64,000 nucleotides of DNA from Bacillus sp. (in: firmicutes) (GTDB lineage Bacteria > Bacillota > Bacilli > Bacillales > Bacillaceae), in assembly GCA_031180805.1 (NCBI GenBank), contig JAPSLL010000008.1:5455-69454 (forward strand), given 5' to 3'. Below are positions 52,001 to 58,928 of the stretch, piece by piece. Under the pieces are notes generated by a model that worked only from the letters and a program-made list of their open reading frames with translations, searched no databases and was not told the DNA's origin. Each line of letters opens with the position of its first letter. Position 1 is the first letter of the stretch. A program made the translations under genes and the position numbers.

Positions 52001-52113
52001 CAACAGTGTTGACATTAGTCGTCATTCCGGTCATTTATGAATTGTTACATTTTAAAAAGGCGAAGAAGCAAAGATTAGCGAAAGAGGATGTAAATGAAAC
52101 AATAGCAAGTTAA
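49084..52113 (+). CDS. swrC: RND-family efflux pump (SwrC/AcrB-like)
   Basis: The 1009-aa protein has the standard RND arrangement: a first membrane helix at about 10-30, a large extracellular loop, a helix bundle at about 325-470 with GGVAVAVGRLVDDSIVVIENI near 380-400, a second loop, and a second bundle at about 830-985. The Asp-Asp pair in GRLVDDSIVV is the proton-relay site. SwrC (YerP) of B. subtilis exports surfactin and is needed for swarming; Gram-positive members often work without an outer membrane partner. It is alone, with no regulator next to it, and ends at a large hairpin (52115-52167). Confidence 0.9.
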   Translation: MSWFTKWSFKNKAAVTLLSMLILVMGVLSYFRLPMEFLPSADQPFISVVTVGEGLDTKMMEEQVTTPIEKAVNSVNGKTNVFSTTGDGYSSIDINFESTIDKKEAKREIEEALANVSLPANVSKPNVVQLNTSMIPISYIALTFDEGVTPKTIEYAEEEIVPYYKDIAGVADIQTNGKIPSYISVKLDEKKMAEKQVTMESVMTLLQGQNLATAVGEKEIDGKTANIKVIGDVNSLEELQNTEVIPTVPLKDIAAVSVQKQDATLTKLNGNDGFVLIATKDSHSNAVSISKEIEKVSDEINEKYDNLETNVILATSDSVESSVHSMIKEVLLGALFATIVIMIFLRNLRSTLITIVSIPLSLGFTLFLLSQSGVTLNILTLGGVAVAVGRLVDDSIVVIENIFRRSQTEKFSVAMVIDATKEVGKAITASTLTTVAVFLPMGLLNGSLQDFLLPFALTITYSLLASLIVAITVVPVMSAGLLKHAKIKEHQPSVKFAKMLTWSLNHKWVVLLTAFIVFAGSVGAYLVLPKGSVNKTKPDYVYVGLTYPNETPIETVKTGAEKLEEFVLAQDGVKNVYLQVGNDQDAAKYGGVGNPTEAQILTTLEKDVDSKEFVEKVNSQKDEYKNATLEATEASLMGGGTTSITIDVVGDNLDELITVSEKVRAEIKGIDGIEKVSTNQEETKVVYSFAVNPSVAKADQISSQAAVMLNQTPLGMIEMNNIQTAVMLEPLYNPETEKDLSNVPIMTETGMSTISKVAKLERNEEPTSSFHKDGEQYIRVTATIEPEKLSAISTEINQKIFGDGEKDGIEIPDNTEVLIGGASVDQASDFNDLFMTMLASIGIVFLIMLITFKTMRAPIAILFSLPLAAIGAILGIIISGITVDVTALLGALMLIGIVVTNAIVLLDRVKQNEETMIIRDALVEAASVRMRPIIMTAVATISAMLPLLFKEAEAGNLVSASLAVVVIGGLSVATVLTLVVIPVIYELLHFKKAKKQRLAKEDVNETIAS

Positions 52114-52114
52114 C

Positions 52115-52167
52115 AATAGGAAAAGGACCAGTAGCCCTATTATCAAGGATACTGGTCCTTTCCTATT
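52115..52167. terminator. large bidirectional hairpin after swrC
   Basis: AATAGGAAAAGGACCAGTA (52115-52133) pairs with TACTGGTCCTTTCCTATT (52150-52167, one bulge). It separates swrC and the decayed minus-strand gene at 52174. Confidence 0.75.
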
Positions 52168-52173
52168 AAAAAG

Positions 52174-52308
52174 TTATTTTCCGTAAATTTGTTCTTTCGT
52201 TACGTATCCATTCTTAATTACTGTTTCAGCAATCGTTTCCTTTGTAACTGGGATTGGATCAAGAAGTACTGTAGGAACTTGCACCTTTATATTATTGATG
52301 GTTTGTTT
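52174..52308 (-). pseudogene. C-terminal remnant of a sugar ABC solute-binding protein
   Basis: Read on the minus strand, a 44-codon segment ends in TAA at 52174-52176 and encodes IKVQVPTVLLDPIPVTKETI followed by AETVIKNGYVTKEQIYGK. The VPTVLLDPIPVTKxxI pattern is typical of the C-terminus of xylose/ribose-type (XylF/RbsB-like) binding proteins. The frame is closed by a stop just upstream and no N-terminal part is present. The hairpin at 52115-52167 fits as its former terminator. Confidence 0.6.
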
Positions 52309-52876
52309 TTATTAGACTTTGAAGAACGAGAACGTGATTATAATAAATAGGAAGTAAGTTATATTTTAGCCGAAACATATAAAAATACTTCCCAGCAATT
52401 TACTTATGTCTTAAAATTAATGTTTAAGATAAAAACTACTTTATTAAAACATCTCCATTAAGATAGATGTAGTGCATTAATTAATAATCTACATAATTTT
52501 ACTTCGTTATAGACTTCTGACATACCAATTACTTAATTTTTATAAAAATAGTAAAATATCACTATTTTTTCGTGTTTTTTAAAGAAAATATAGGATATTT
52601 ATAGTATAATTGGAAACGGATACATATGCAACTACTGTACTATTATTGAGTTTTTCGAGAATATATTGTTAGTAGAGGATTTAAGAGGCTCCTTCGAAAG
52701 AGTTGCAATGAAGGATGACGTAAAATTAGTTCAAAATGCTAAGAGAGTATGACAATTATGTCTTACTGTAACGGTAATTGAAGAAATATATAAGGCAAAA
52801 AGCAACAAAGTTTAGGGGAAATCGTTTCAATTTAATATGGGGATATTGAAATTTATTCAGGTAGGGGGAAATAGGT
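52309..52876. other. AT-rich gap with a fragment of the inverted-repeat element
   Basis: About 570 bp with no convincing gene. It contains GGCAAAAAGCAACAAAGTTT (52794-52813), the right end of the element seen at 46124 and 54977, and a TATAGTATAAT-like -10 sequence near 52597. A short frame at 52643-52752 lacks a ribosome binding site. Confidence 0.4.
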
Positions 52877-54904
52877 TTGCGGACAAGAAAACAACCAAAA
52901 CAGAAATCAGAAATAAGTAAGAAGCGACAAAAAGAGCGAAAGAATCAATTTAAGCTTCCTCAACTATTTGTTGGAATGACATTAAAATCAAGAATTATTT
53001 TGTTTTTGCTATTATTTACACTTATTCCTAGTTTGATTATTGGTAATGTTGTTTATTTTGTTTCATCAGCTACGATTGAAAATAAAGTATCAAATATGAA
53101 CGATGAAATAGGAACTCAAGTGACAAAAAATGTGAACAATTCGCTTAAGGAGTTTGAGAACTTAACAATAGTCCCATTTTCAAATATGGATTTTATGGAA
53201 ACGCTTAAAGACAATGAAGGATTAACTGAGTTTCAAATCCTCATGAAGGAAAGAGAGGCGACTGAGTACTTTTCTAGTATCACTTTTACAAATAAATATG
53301 CACGAGGCATGCTTTTTGTCAATGAAGAAGGTAAGCTATATGGTGAATCTGATTCGACAAGCAATTTTAAATTAGAAAACTACTTAAATTCAGACATCCC
53401 TGAAAAGGTAGAGGAGCTATCTGGTGCTGTCTATTGGGGATCAGGGGTTGAAAAAGACTTTGAAAACATTTATCTATATAGAGAATATGACCGGCTTGGA
53501 ACTTTGATTCTCATGGCTGATAGCAAACTTTTTAACGATGTACTAGGAGTCGAAGAAAAGAATACAGGGAGAGAGATTTCAGTAATAAATAATGAAGGTA
53601 TCATTATTGCGAGTAATAATCAGAAGCTCGTTGGAACAGAGTATAAGCCTGATAAGAAAGAAAGCCACTTAGTATCTGTAAGTGATAGCAGTAATGGGTG
53701 GAAGGTTTCCGTTTCCACATCCAAAGCATATTTAATGAAAGAAATTAATCAAGTGATTTATCTCGTTTACGGAATTATTGCATTGTTTGTTCTCTTATCT
53801 GTATTTGCTAGCATTCTATTAGCAAAAGGGATGATTAAACCGATCAATCGAATTGTTGCAATTATGAAGGAAGCAGAAAAAGGAGACTTAACTGATCGCG
53901 CTGACTATTTATATAAAAATGAAGTTGGACAACTTGGCAAAAGCTACAATACAATGATTGACAATATTACGAATATGATTGAAGAGAATAAACGAGTTTC
54001 TACACATGCGGTTAAGAGTGCTGTAGATTTAAAAAGGATTGCAGAAGAATCTGCAGCAGCAACTGAGCAAATTGCTTCAGCGATAGAGGAAGTTGCAAAG
54101 GGTGCTGTTAGCCAGGTAGATTACTCTGAAAGAACGAACCGCGAAATGAAGGAGTTATCTAGTGAAATCAATGAAGTTGCACATAATATGGAAAAGGTGC
54201 AAACAATTACAGAAACAACGAAAAAACTTAGTAGCCAATCGATTGAAACGATTAAGGAATTAACAGATAAAAATGAAGAAATGGGAACAAACATCGGACA
54301 GGTTGATACAACAATGGATGCGCTTAATCGTGAAATCGCTCAGATTAAAGACATCGTTGAAATGATTAAGAGCGTGAGTGAAGAAACTAATCTCTTATCA
54401 TTGAATGCGAGTATCGAAGCGGCAAGAGCTGGGGCAGCAGGTCGAGGATTCGCAGTAGTTGCTTCAGAAATACGAAAGCTAGCAGATCAAACAAAGAGCT
54501 CATCATTAAAAATTGAAACTGTTATCGCTAGTATATTAACGCAAACGCGAAAATCTGTAGAGCTAGTGAAAACAACGATTACCTTATTTAAGGAACAAAC
54601 GAATTCCATTCACCATACGATGGATGCGTTCGAAAATATTCTTGAAGGAACAAATTCAATTATTAGTGAAATCGATTATGTTGAAGCCTCGATCGCGAAA
54701 ATCAATCAAAATAAAGAAAAGGTAGAAATCGCAATTAATGAAATGGTTGAGGTTGCAGAAATTTCCTCAGCAACAACAGAGGAAGTAACAGCAACAACAG
54801 AAGAGCAAGCAGCATCAGCAGAGGAACTAGGAGATTTGGCAGCATCATTATCAAATACGATCCTTGAACTAGAAGAAACAATTAATAAATTTAAAATAAA
54901 ATAA
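52877..54904 (+). CDS. methyl-accepting chemotaxis protein
   Basis: TTG 52877 follows TAGGGGGAAA. The 675-aa receptor starts with a very basic segment ([21 protein letters not shown]), a membrane helix at about 38-60, an extracellular dCache-like sensor at about 60-280, a second helix near 285-310, a HAMP domain and a long coiled-coil signalling domain. The hairpin tip is [21 protein letters not shown] near 515-535. Methylation-region residues are rich in Ala/Glu. The ligand is unknown. It is monocistronic, ended by a hairpin at 54916-54947. The long basic N-terminus is somewhat unusual. Confidence 0.9.
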   Translation: MRTRKQPKQKSEISKKRQKERKNQFKLPQLFVGMTLKSRIILFLLLFTLIPSLIIGNVVYFVSSATIENKVSNMNDEIGTQVTKNVNNSLKEFENLTIVPFSNMDFMETLKDNEGLTEFQILMKEREATEYFSSITFTNKYARGMLFVNEEGKLYGESDSTSNFKLENYLNSDIPEKVEELSGAVYWGSGVEKDFENIYLYREYDRLGTLILMADSKLFNDVLGVEEKNTGREISVINNEGIIIASNNQKLVGTEYKPDKKESHLVSVSDSSNGWKVSVSTSKAYLMKEINQVIYLVYGIIALFVLLSVFASILLAKGMIKPINRIVAIMKEAEKGDLTDRADYLYKNEVGQLGKSYNTMIDNITNMIEENKRVSTHAVKSAVDLKRIAEESAAATEQIASAIEEVAKGAVSQVDYSERTNREMKELSSEINEVAHNMEKVQTITETTKKLSSQSIETIKELTDKNEEMGTNIGQVDTTMDALNREIAQIKDIVEMIKSVSEETNLLSLNASIEAARAGAAGRGFAVVASEIRKLADQTKSSSLKIETVIASILTQTRKSVELVKTTITLFKEQTNSIHHTMDAFENILEGTNSIISEIDYVEASIAKINQNKEKVEIAINEMVEVAEISSATTEEVTATTEEQAASAEELGDLAASLSNTILELEETINKFKIK

Positions 54905-54915
54905 CAGTTAAAACG

Positions 54916-54948
54916 AATCAGTGGGACAAATTCTCACTGATTTTTTTA
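54916..54948 (+). terminator. terminator after the MCP gene
   Basis: AATCAGTG (54916-54923) pairs with CACTGATT (54935-54942), followed by TTTTT. Confidence 0.8.
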
Positions 54949-54976
54949 CTGTAACAATCTTCTAATTGTTAGTTGT

Positions 54977-55190
54977 AAAGGCTCTTTTCTAAAATATCGA
55001 TGTTATGATAAACATTGTACAGGTTGATTGGAGTGTAAGTGCAAGACTTCTGAGGGATGCGTGGGATAGGTTAATCTCAAACAGGTGCTTAAATCGCGGA
55101 GGCTCACCATCCTGATGAAAGCGAGCACTGCACGAGGAAATCAAAGAAAATGACTGTAAAAAAGCAACAAAGTTTACGAAAACAGCCTTT
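54977..55190. repeat. inverted-repeat-bounded intergenic element, copy 2
   Basis: Left end AAAGGCTCTTTTCTAAAATATCG (54977 on) is the approximate inverse complement of the right end CAACAAAGTTTACGAAAACAGCCTTT (55165-55190). The centre contains GGTTGATTGGAGTG (55022-55035), ACTTCTGAGGGA, CGGAGGCTCACC and GAAAGCGAGCACTGCA. It is homologous to copy 1 at 46124-46353, with stronger resemblance to the GC-rich consensus found in Bacillaceae genomes. Confidence 0.75.
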
Positions 55191-55299
55191 GTAAAGTTGT
55201 AAGCAAATTGTTATTAGCAAAATTGTCAAACATTTTTGTTATTCACTACCTAAGAGCTTGTATAATAAACATATAAAATGTGAAAATGGGGTTGATTTG

Positions 55300-55590
55300 G
55301 TGTTTAACAGTTCGGTAGGAGTTTTGCGTTTTTCAGGAATTTTGGAAGGGATTTCGTATTTAGTTTTATTGCTTATTGCGATGCCATTAAAATATTTCTT
55401 TGATTTTCCGATCGCTGTAACAATTGTAGGTGGCTTACATGGATTTCTATTTGTTGCATTTGTCATCATTGTTGCATTTGTCAAATTTCAAAAACGCTGG
55501 TCTATTTTATGGGGAATATGGGCCGTATTTTTATCATTTATTCCATTTGGGACATTTTATTTAGACAAACAGTTAAGAACGAAAAGCTAG
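55300..55590 (+). CDS. DUF3817 membrane protein
   Basis: GTG 55300, with ATGGGGTT about 8 bases upstream, is preferred; an upstream in-frame TTG overlaps a TATAAT box at 55261-55266 that is likely the promoter. The 96-aa protein has three hydrophobic helices and the DUF3817 pattern: RFSGILEGISYLVLL, PLKYFFDFP, GGLHGFLFVAF and FGTFYLDKQLR. The family has no defined function and also forms the C-terminal part of some transporters. It is monocistronic with its own terminator. Confidence 0.8.
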   Translation: MFNSSVGVLRFSGILEGISYLVLLLIAMPLKYFFDFPIAVTIVGGLHGFLFVAFVIIVAFVKFQKRWSILWGIWAVFLSFIPFGTFYLDKQLRTKS

Positions 55591-55600
55591 TGAATGATAA

Positions 55601-55646
55601 GAGGTTGGTTCAGAAAGCTACATGCTTTGAACCAACCTCCTTTTTT
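55601..55646 (+). terminator. terminator after the DUF3817 gene
   Basis: GAGGTTGGTTCA (55601-55612) and TGAACCAACCTC (55628-55639) form a perfect 12-bp stem, then CTTTTTT. Confidence 0.85.
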
Positions 55647-55800
55647 AGTCCATTTCTAAGAGCTCGTTGGTTTAAACATGCTGGTTATAGTTGGAGCTTA
55701 TCGAAAATAGCAATACAGTTATTTACTACTTATTAAGCCTGACATCCTCCTGACATATTTCCCCTGTATATTCATTTATAAGCAAGAAAGGAGGATTTAA

Positions 55801-56334
55801 ATGAGTCGTTCATTAAATATAGTAATTGGCAGCACGATGCTAGCAATTTTCTTATTAGTAGGCTGTGGAAATGAGAACGAAACTGCAAAGGAAGCAAGTG
55901 GGGCAAATGGTAATCAAGAAATGCAGCCAAATGGTAGACAGGGATTTGCTGGAGAAGAGCTAACTGATGAACAAATAATTGATATGGCTGAAAATGCCGG
56001 AATTGATACAGATGGAAAAACGATAGAGGAAATTGAAGAGGAAATGATGGAAATACGTCCGAATCCTAATGAGAATTTGACAGATGAACAAATCATCGAA
56101 AGAGCTGAACAAGCCGGAATTGACACGGAAGGAAAATCAATTGAAGAGATTCAAGAGGAATTAAGAGAAGCAATGCCTGAAATGGGTAAGGACGATGGCA
56201 AATTGAATGAGGATGATGTTAAAAAGCAAGCGGAAGAGGCCGGTATAGAAACTGAAGGCAGAACAATAGAAGAAATTCAAACCGAATTGCAGGAAAGCCA
56301 ATCAACCTCGTCAAATAGTGAAAATGAAATTTAA
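55801..56334 (+). CDS. lipoprotein with three tandem acidic helical repeats
   Basis: The 177-aa product has a lipoprotein signal with lipobox LVGC (Cys22), then three imperfect repeats of about 40 residues. Each has the pattern L(T/N)(D/E)(E/D)xx(I/V)xxxAExAGI(D/E)T(D/E)G(K/R)(T/S)IEEIxxE, at about 57-95, 96-137 and 138-175. The mature protein is very acidic and mostly helical. I do not recognise the family; the unit resembles small helical SHOCT- or PBP-like repeats only superficially. It has AAAGGAGG at its start and faces a minus-strand lipoprotein gene. Confidence 0.65.
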   Translation: MSRSLNIVIGSTMLAIFLLVGCGNENETAKEASGANGNQEMQPNGRQGFAGEELTDEQIIDMAENAGIDTDGKTIEEIEEEMMEIRPNPNENLTDEQIIERAEQAGIDTEGKSIEEIQEELREAMPEMGKDDGKLNEDDVKKQAEEAGIETEGRTIEEIQTELQESQSTSSNSENEI

Positions 56335-56343
56335 TTTTTGATA

Positions 56344-56380
56344 GGGACTAACTCTAATAATTAGGGTCAGTCCCCTTTTT
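56344..56380. terminator. terminator between convergent lipoprotein genes
   Basis: GGGACT (56344-56349) pairs with AGTCCC (56369-56374), then CTTTTTG. The right arm overlaps the stop codon of the minus-strand gene. Confidence 0.6.
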
Positions 56381-56690
56381 GTTGAATGCTTACTAATTGG
56401 TATTGCGTTGTTTTATTATCATAATAATATTTGATGAAAATCCTACTATTCGTAGCGAGCTTTTCAACGATTGCCTGTTGCGCTTCATTGATTTGGAGTG
56501 CGTAAGGCTCATTTTTGATGTACACTTCGATTGAGTGTGAATCAATCAAGCCGATGTATATCGCTTCCGTTTCGATTATCTTTTCTTTGTTTTGACTAGC
56601 TAAAGTAATAGTATTAGTATCAGAATGATATTCCGTTCCACAGCCTGGTAGGAGAAGAAGGATGAGAACCGCTACTAAAAGCTTTTGCAT
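56367..56690 (-). CDS. small lipoprotein of unknown function
   Basis: The 107-aa product has a lipoprotein signal peptide (LLVAVLILLLLPGC, Cys17) and a short beta-rich domain (AIYIGLIDSHSIEVYIKNEPYAL, RIFIKYYYDN). I do not recognise the family; the pattern GLIDSHSIEV resembles small Bacillus lipoproteins with an OB-like fold. It starts behind AAAGGAAATGGGG at 56690 and is divergent from the csoR operon. No operon partner is visible. Confidence 0.65.
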   Translation of the reverse strand: MQKLLVAVLILLLLPGCGTEYHSDTNTITLASQNKEKIIETEAIYIGLIDSHSIEVYIKNEPYALQINEAQQAIVEKLATNSRIFIKYYYDNKTTQYQLVSIQQKGD

Positions 56691-56811
56691 CGATGACTAC
56701 CCCATTTCCTTTCGATTAACAATTATGATATGTATATTATGTTTCTGTTTGTTTATTCTTTGAATGAGAGCGATCTTCCAAAAAGATAGATAAAATTTGC
56801 AGAATATCATA

Positions 56812-56831
56812 TACTATAGAGGGGTATAGTA
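56812..56831 (+). promoter_or_regulatory. CsoR operator
   Basis: TACTATA (56812-56818), GAGGGG, TATAGTA (56825-56831): a 7-6-7 palindrome with the G-rich centre typical of CsoR sites, 102 bp upstream of csoR. Confidence 0.7.
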
Positions 56832-56932
56832 CATTTTAACAGTGAATCACAATAGTCTCTTTTGACTTTTAGGAAAAATAAACTATAGATAAAAGAACAT
56901 TAAAATTAGTATGCATTAAGGGGGATGTTTCT

Positions 56933-57256
56933 ATGAGTAATGAGCCAAATAGTCATGAGCATAAGCATGAACATCACAGGACGAGTCATCATTCTGATAA
57001 AGTAAAGAAAAACTTAATTACTCGATTGAATCGAATTGAGGGCCAAATTCGCGGAATAAAATCATTGATTGAAAAGGATACGTATTGTGATGATGTGATT
57101 ACGCAAATTTCAGCAACTCAATCAGCTTTAAATAGTGTCGGAAAGTTGTTGCTTGAAGGACATTTACGAACATGTGTAGTTGAACGAATCCAAGAAGGTG
57201 ACGAAGAAATTATCGACGAGTTGTTAGTAACCGTTCAAAGATTAATGAAAAAATAG
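56933..57256 (+). CDS. csoR: copper-sensing repressor CsoR
   Basis: The 107-aa all-helical protein has the CsoR core RLNRIEGQIRGIKSLIEKDTYCDDVITQISA with the Cu(I) ligands Cys52, His77 and Cys81 (X-C-H-C pattern). An N-terminal His-rich extension (SHEHKHEHHRTSHH) may store metal. Cu(I) binding releases CsoR from its operator, derepressing copper export. The start follows AAGGGGGATG. copZ starts 16 bp downstream. The copA ATPase normally found with these genes is absent. Confidence 0.9.
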   Translation: MSNEPNSHEHKHEHHRTSHHSDKVKKNLITRLNRIEGQIRGIKSLIEKDTYCDDVITQISATQSALNSVGKLLLEGHLRTCVVERIQEGDEEIIDELLVTVQRLMKK

Positions 57257-57272
57257 GAGGCACATAATCAAA

Positions 57273-57479
57273 ATGGAAACAAAAACATTTAAAGTAGAAG
57301 GTATGTCATGCCAACATTGTGTCAATGCAGTTGAAGGCAGTGTTGGAAAATTACAAGGTGTTCAACATGTAAAAGTCTTGTTAGATAAAGGTGAAGTTGA
57401 AGTAGGCTTTGAGAAGGATAAAGTTTCAAATGAGGAAATTGTTGAGACAATTGAAGAACAAGGATATGATGTCGTTTAA
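57273..57479 (+). CDS. copZ: copper chaperone CopZ
   Basis: The 68-aa HMA-domain protein has the GMSCQHC copper-binding motif (Cys13, Cys16) in the ferredoxin-like fold, ending IVETIEEQGYDVV. CopZ carries Cu(I) to the exporter CopA and to CsoR. It starts behind TAGGAGGC and is co-transcribed with csoR. A hairpin at 57495-57534 follows. Confidence 0.9.
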   Translation: METKTFKVEGMSCQHCVNAVEGSVGKLQGVQHVKVLLDKGEVEVGFEKDKVSNEEIVETIEEQGYDVV

Positions 57480-57494
57480 GTCGTAAGAAAAACA

Positions 57495-57534
57495 TGGAGT
57501 CTGTCTTTAAGCGTAGAGGAGTTGACAGACTCCA
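57495..57534. terminator. hairpin between copZ and the PspA gene
   Basis: TGGAGTCTGTC (57495-57505) and GACAGACTCCA (57524-57534) form a perfect 11-bp stem. A T-run follows only on the minus strand (TGTTTTTC), so it is best placed to end the PspA transcript. Confidence 0.65.
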
Positions 57535-57609
57535 ATAATATTATCGAAGGGGATACTAACACATTTTGAGAAAAACGTTGTTTAAGACAAACGGCTTTTG
57601 TTTAAAAGC

Positions 57610-58266
57610 TTATTGATTTGCTGCTGTTGCTTCTTTTGCTTTCATAAATTCTTCTTCAACCTCTGGCGAAAAGGTTTTAGCGCTTTGAAGCTCTATTTGG
57701 TTAACATAGTCATAAGCATAGGCCTGAGCCTCCATGCGCAGCACTTTATCTTCCATTCTCGCAAAACCATTGATAATGTTTTCAGATTGTGAGGAAGCAA
57801 GTGTTTGATTAATGCCATTAGAAGTTTTGGCAGTATTTGCTCTAGAATTTAATATCGCTTTTCGGTTTTGTAAGTCGGCATAGGCATCACGTAATTTGAT
57901 AACCTTTGCTTTTAATTGCTCTGTTTGATTTTTTATCCGAATAAGCTGTTGTTTTAGAACCTCTAGTTTTTTCTCGTTTTCTAGTCGGTCTTGAATGGCT
58001 AGTTTTGCTATCTCATCGTTGTTTTTATCAATTGCTAATTGCTGCTGTCTTTTGCGGTCAGCAATCACCTTTTGAACCTCCTCAATATGCTCTTCATGCT
58101 TTTGTTCAAAATAAAGCTGTTTCGCTAAGGCTGATTGTGCTTTTTCAATCTCACCCTCAAGCTCTCTAATATATTGATTAACCATACTTATTGGCTCTTC
58201 AAGCTTGTCCAACGTTGAATTCATATCTGCTACTGCAATTCTTTTTACTCGTTTAAAAATTCCCAT
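57610..58266 (-). CDS. PspA/IM30 family protein
   Basis: The 218-aa protein starts MGIFKRVKRIAVADMNSTLDKLEEP, the amphipathic membrane-binding helix of PspA/LiaH proteins, and is nearly all coiled coil to about residue 190. PspA proteins form ring or rod scaffolds that repair stressed membranes. It lies 15 bp behind the small membrane protein gene and downstream of a two-component system on the same strand. This recalls the Lia envelope-stress locus, although the regulator here is OmpR-like and not NarL-like. Confidence 0.85.
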   Translation of the reverse strand: MGIFKRVKRIAVADMNSTLDKLEEPISMVNQYIRELEGEIEKAQSALAKQLYFEQKHEEHIEEVQKVIADRKRQQQLAIDKNNDEIAKLAIQDRLENEKKLEVLKQQLIRIKNQTEQLKAKVIKLRDAYADLQNRKAILNSRANTAKTSNGINQTLASSQSENIINGFARMEDKVLRMEAQAYAYDYVNQIELQSAKTFSPEVEEEFMKAKEATAANQ

Positions 58267-58281
58267 TATTTTATTTCCTCC

Positions 58282-58782
58282 TTAGTTGTTTTTACGTTCC
58301 CATTCATCAAGAATATTGTGAGAAGCTGTGTTATATATCGGAAAAGTAGCATTCACTTGTTCCTCGAATATTGTTTCTTTAGATTTACTTCCTCTAAATG
58401 TGATGTATAAAGCGATCAATACAAGTGAAATTGCAATAATCTTCGGAAGGATTGCCCATAATCCAATGAGGAGAAGTATTATTCCTACCCATTTTTTTAC
58501 GGTTTCTCCATTTGCCGTTTTCCAAATCCACCAGCCTAAGATGATGATGCCGATGTTAACTAGCAATGATAGGAAAGAAAAGCTGAACCCGAAATCGTGG
58601 CCAATAAAGCCTGCTCCTTTTGGTTTAAAACCACCTTGACCATGTCCGATTTGTGAGTCCATGTGATGATGCAAAATAATCTGTGTTATGAAATGCCAAA
58701 GGGCTGAAATACTAATCGAGAGGGCAAGCAGTACAATCACAGCTATCCCTATCAAAAGTAGAGAGCTTTTTCTCTGTTTCAT
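58282..58782 (-). CDS. membrane protein of the PspA module
   Basis: GAGGAGGTGAAAG upstream supports ATG 58782; a longer frame from 58863 lacks a site. The 166-aa protein has a basic start, an N-terminal helix (LLLIGIAVIVLLALSISI), a Gly/His-rich segment (HMDSQIGHGQGGFKPKGAGFIGHDFGF) and three more helices including LLVNIGIIILGWWIW. The C-terminal tail is soluble. It resembles the DUF5668/LiaI-type membrane proteins that recruit PspA/LiaH to the membrane. A tandem 11-bp repeat at 58827-58848 lies at its promoter. Confidence 0.7.
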   Translation of the reverse strand: MKQRKSSLLLIGIAVIVLLALSISISALWHFITQIILHHHMDSQIGHGQGGFKPKGAGFIGHDFGFSFSFLSLLVNIGIIILGWWIWKTANGETVKKWVGIILLLIGLWAILPKIIAISLVLIALYITFRGSKSKETIFEEQVNATFPIYNTASHNILDEWERKNN

Positions 58783-58816
58783 TCTTTCACCTCCTCGTGC
58801 TTTGCTTGAGATTAAT

Positions 58817-58848
58817 ATAATAAAGTTTGGTGAAAAGTCAGTGAAAAA
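58817..58848 (-). promoter_or_regulatory. promoter and tandem 11-bp response-regulator site for the PspA module
   Basis: On the plus strand TTGGTGAAAAG (58827-58837) is followed directly by TCAGTGAAAAA (58838-58848), 8 of 11 positions equal. A minus-strand -10 TATTAT is the complement of 58817-58822. The repeat covers the -35 position, as at OmpR/PhoB-class activated promoters. Confidence 0.5.
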
Positions 58849-58876
58849 ATCGAGAGTTTTCAAAAAAGATAAAAAA

Positions 58877-58913
58877 GGGGGACTGTCCCCAACAAGTTGG
58901 AGGGACAGTCCCC
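58877..58913. terminator. terminator between the kinase and PspA-module genes
   Basis: GGGGACTGTCCCC (58878-58890) and GGGACAGTCCCC (58902-58913) pair as a 12-bp stem around AACAAGTTGGAG, with A-runs and T-runs outside. It ends the two-component operon. Confidence 0.7.
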
Positions 58914-58928
58914 AAAAGAAAAATTATC

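Noticed and set aside
52643-52752. Frame encoding a stretch ending VQNAKRV before the MCP gene
   Set aside because: No start with a ribosome binding site, no recognisable family and located just behind a promoter-like sequence; probably chance or a relic too short to name.
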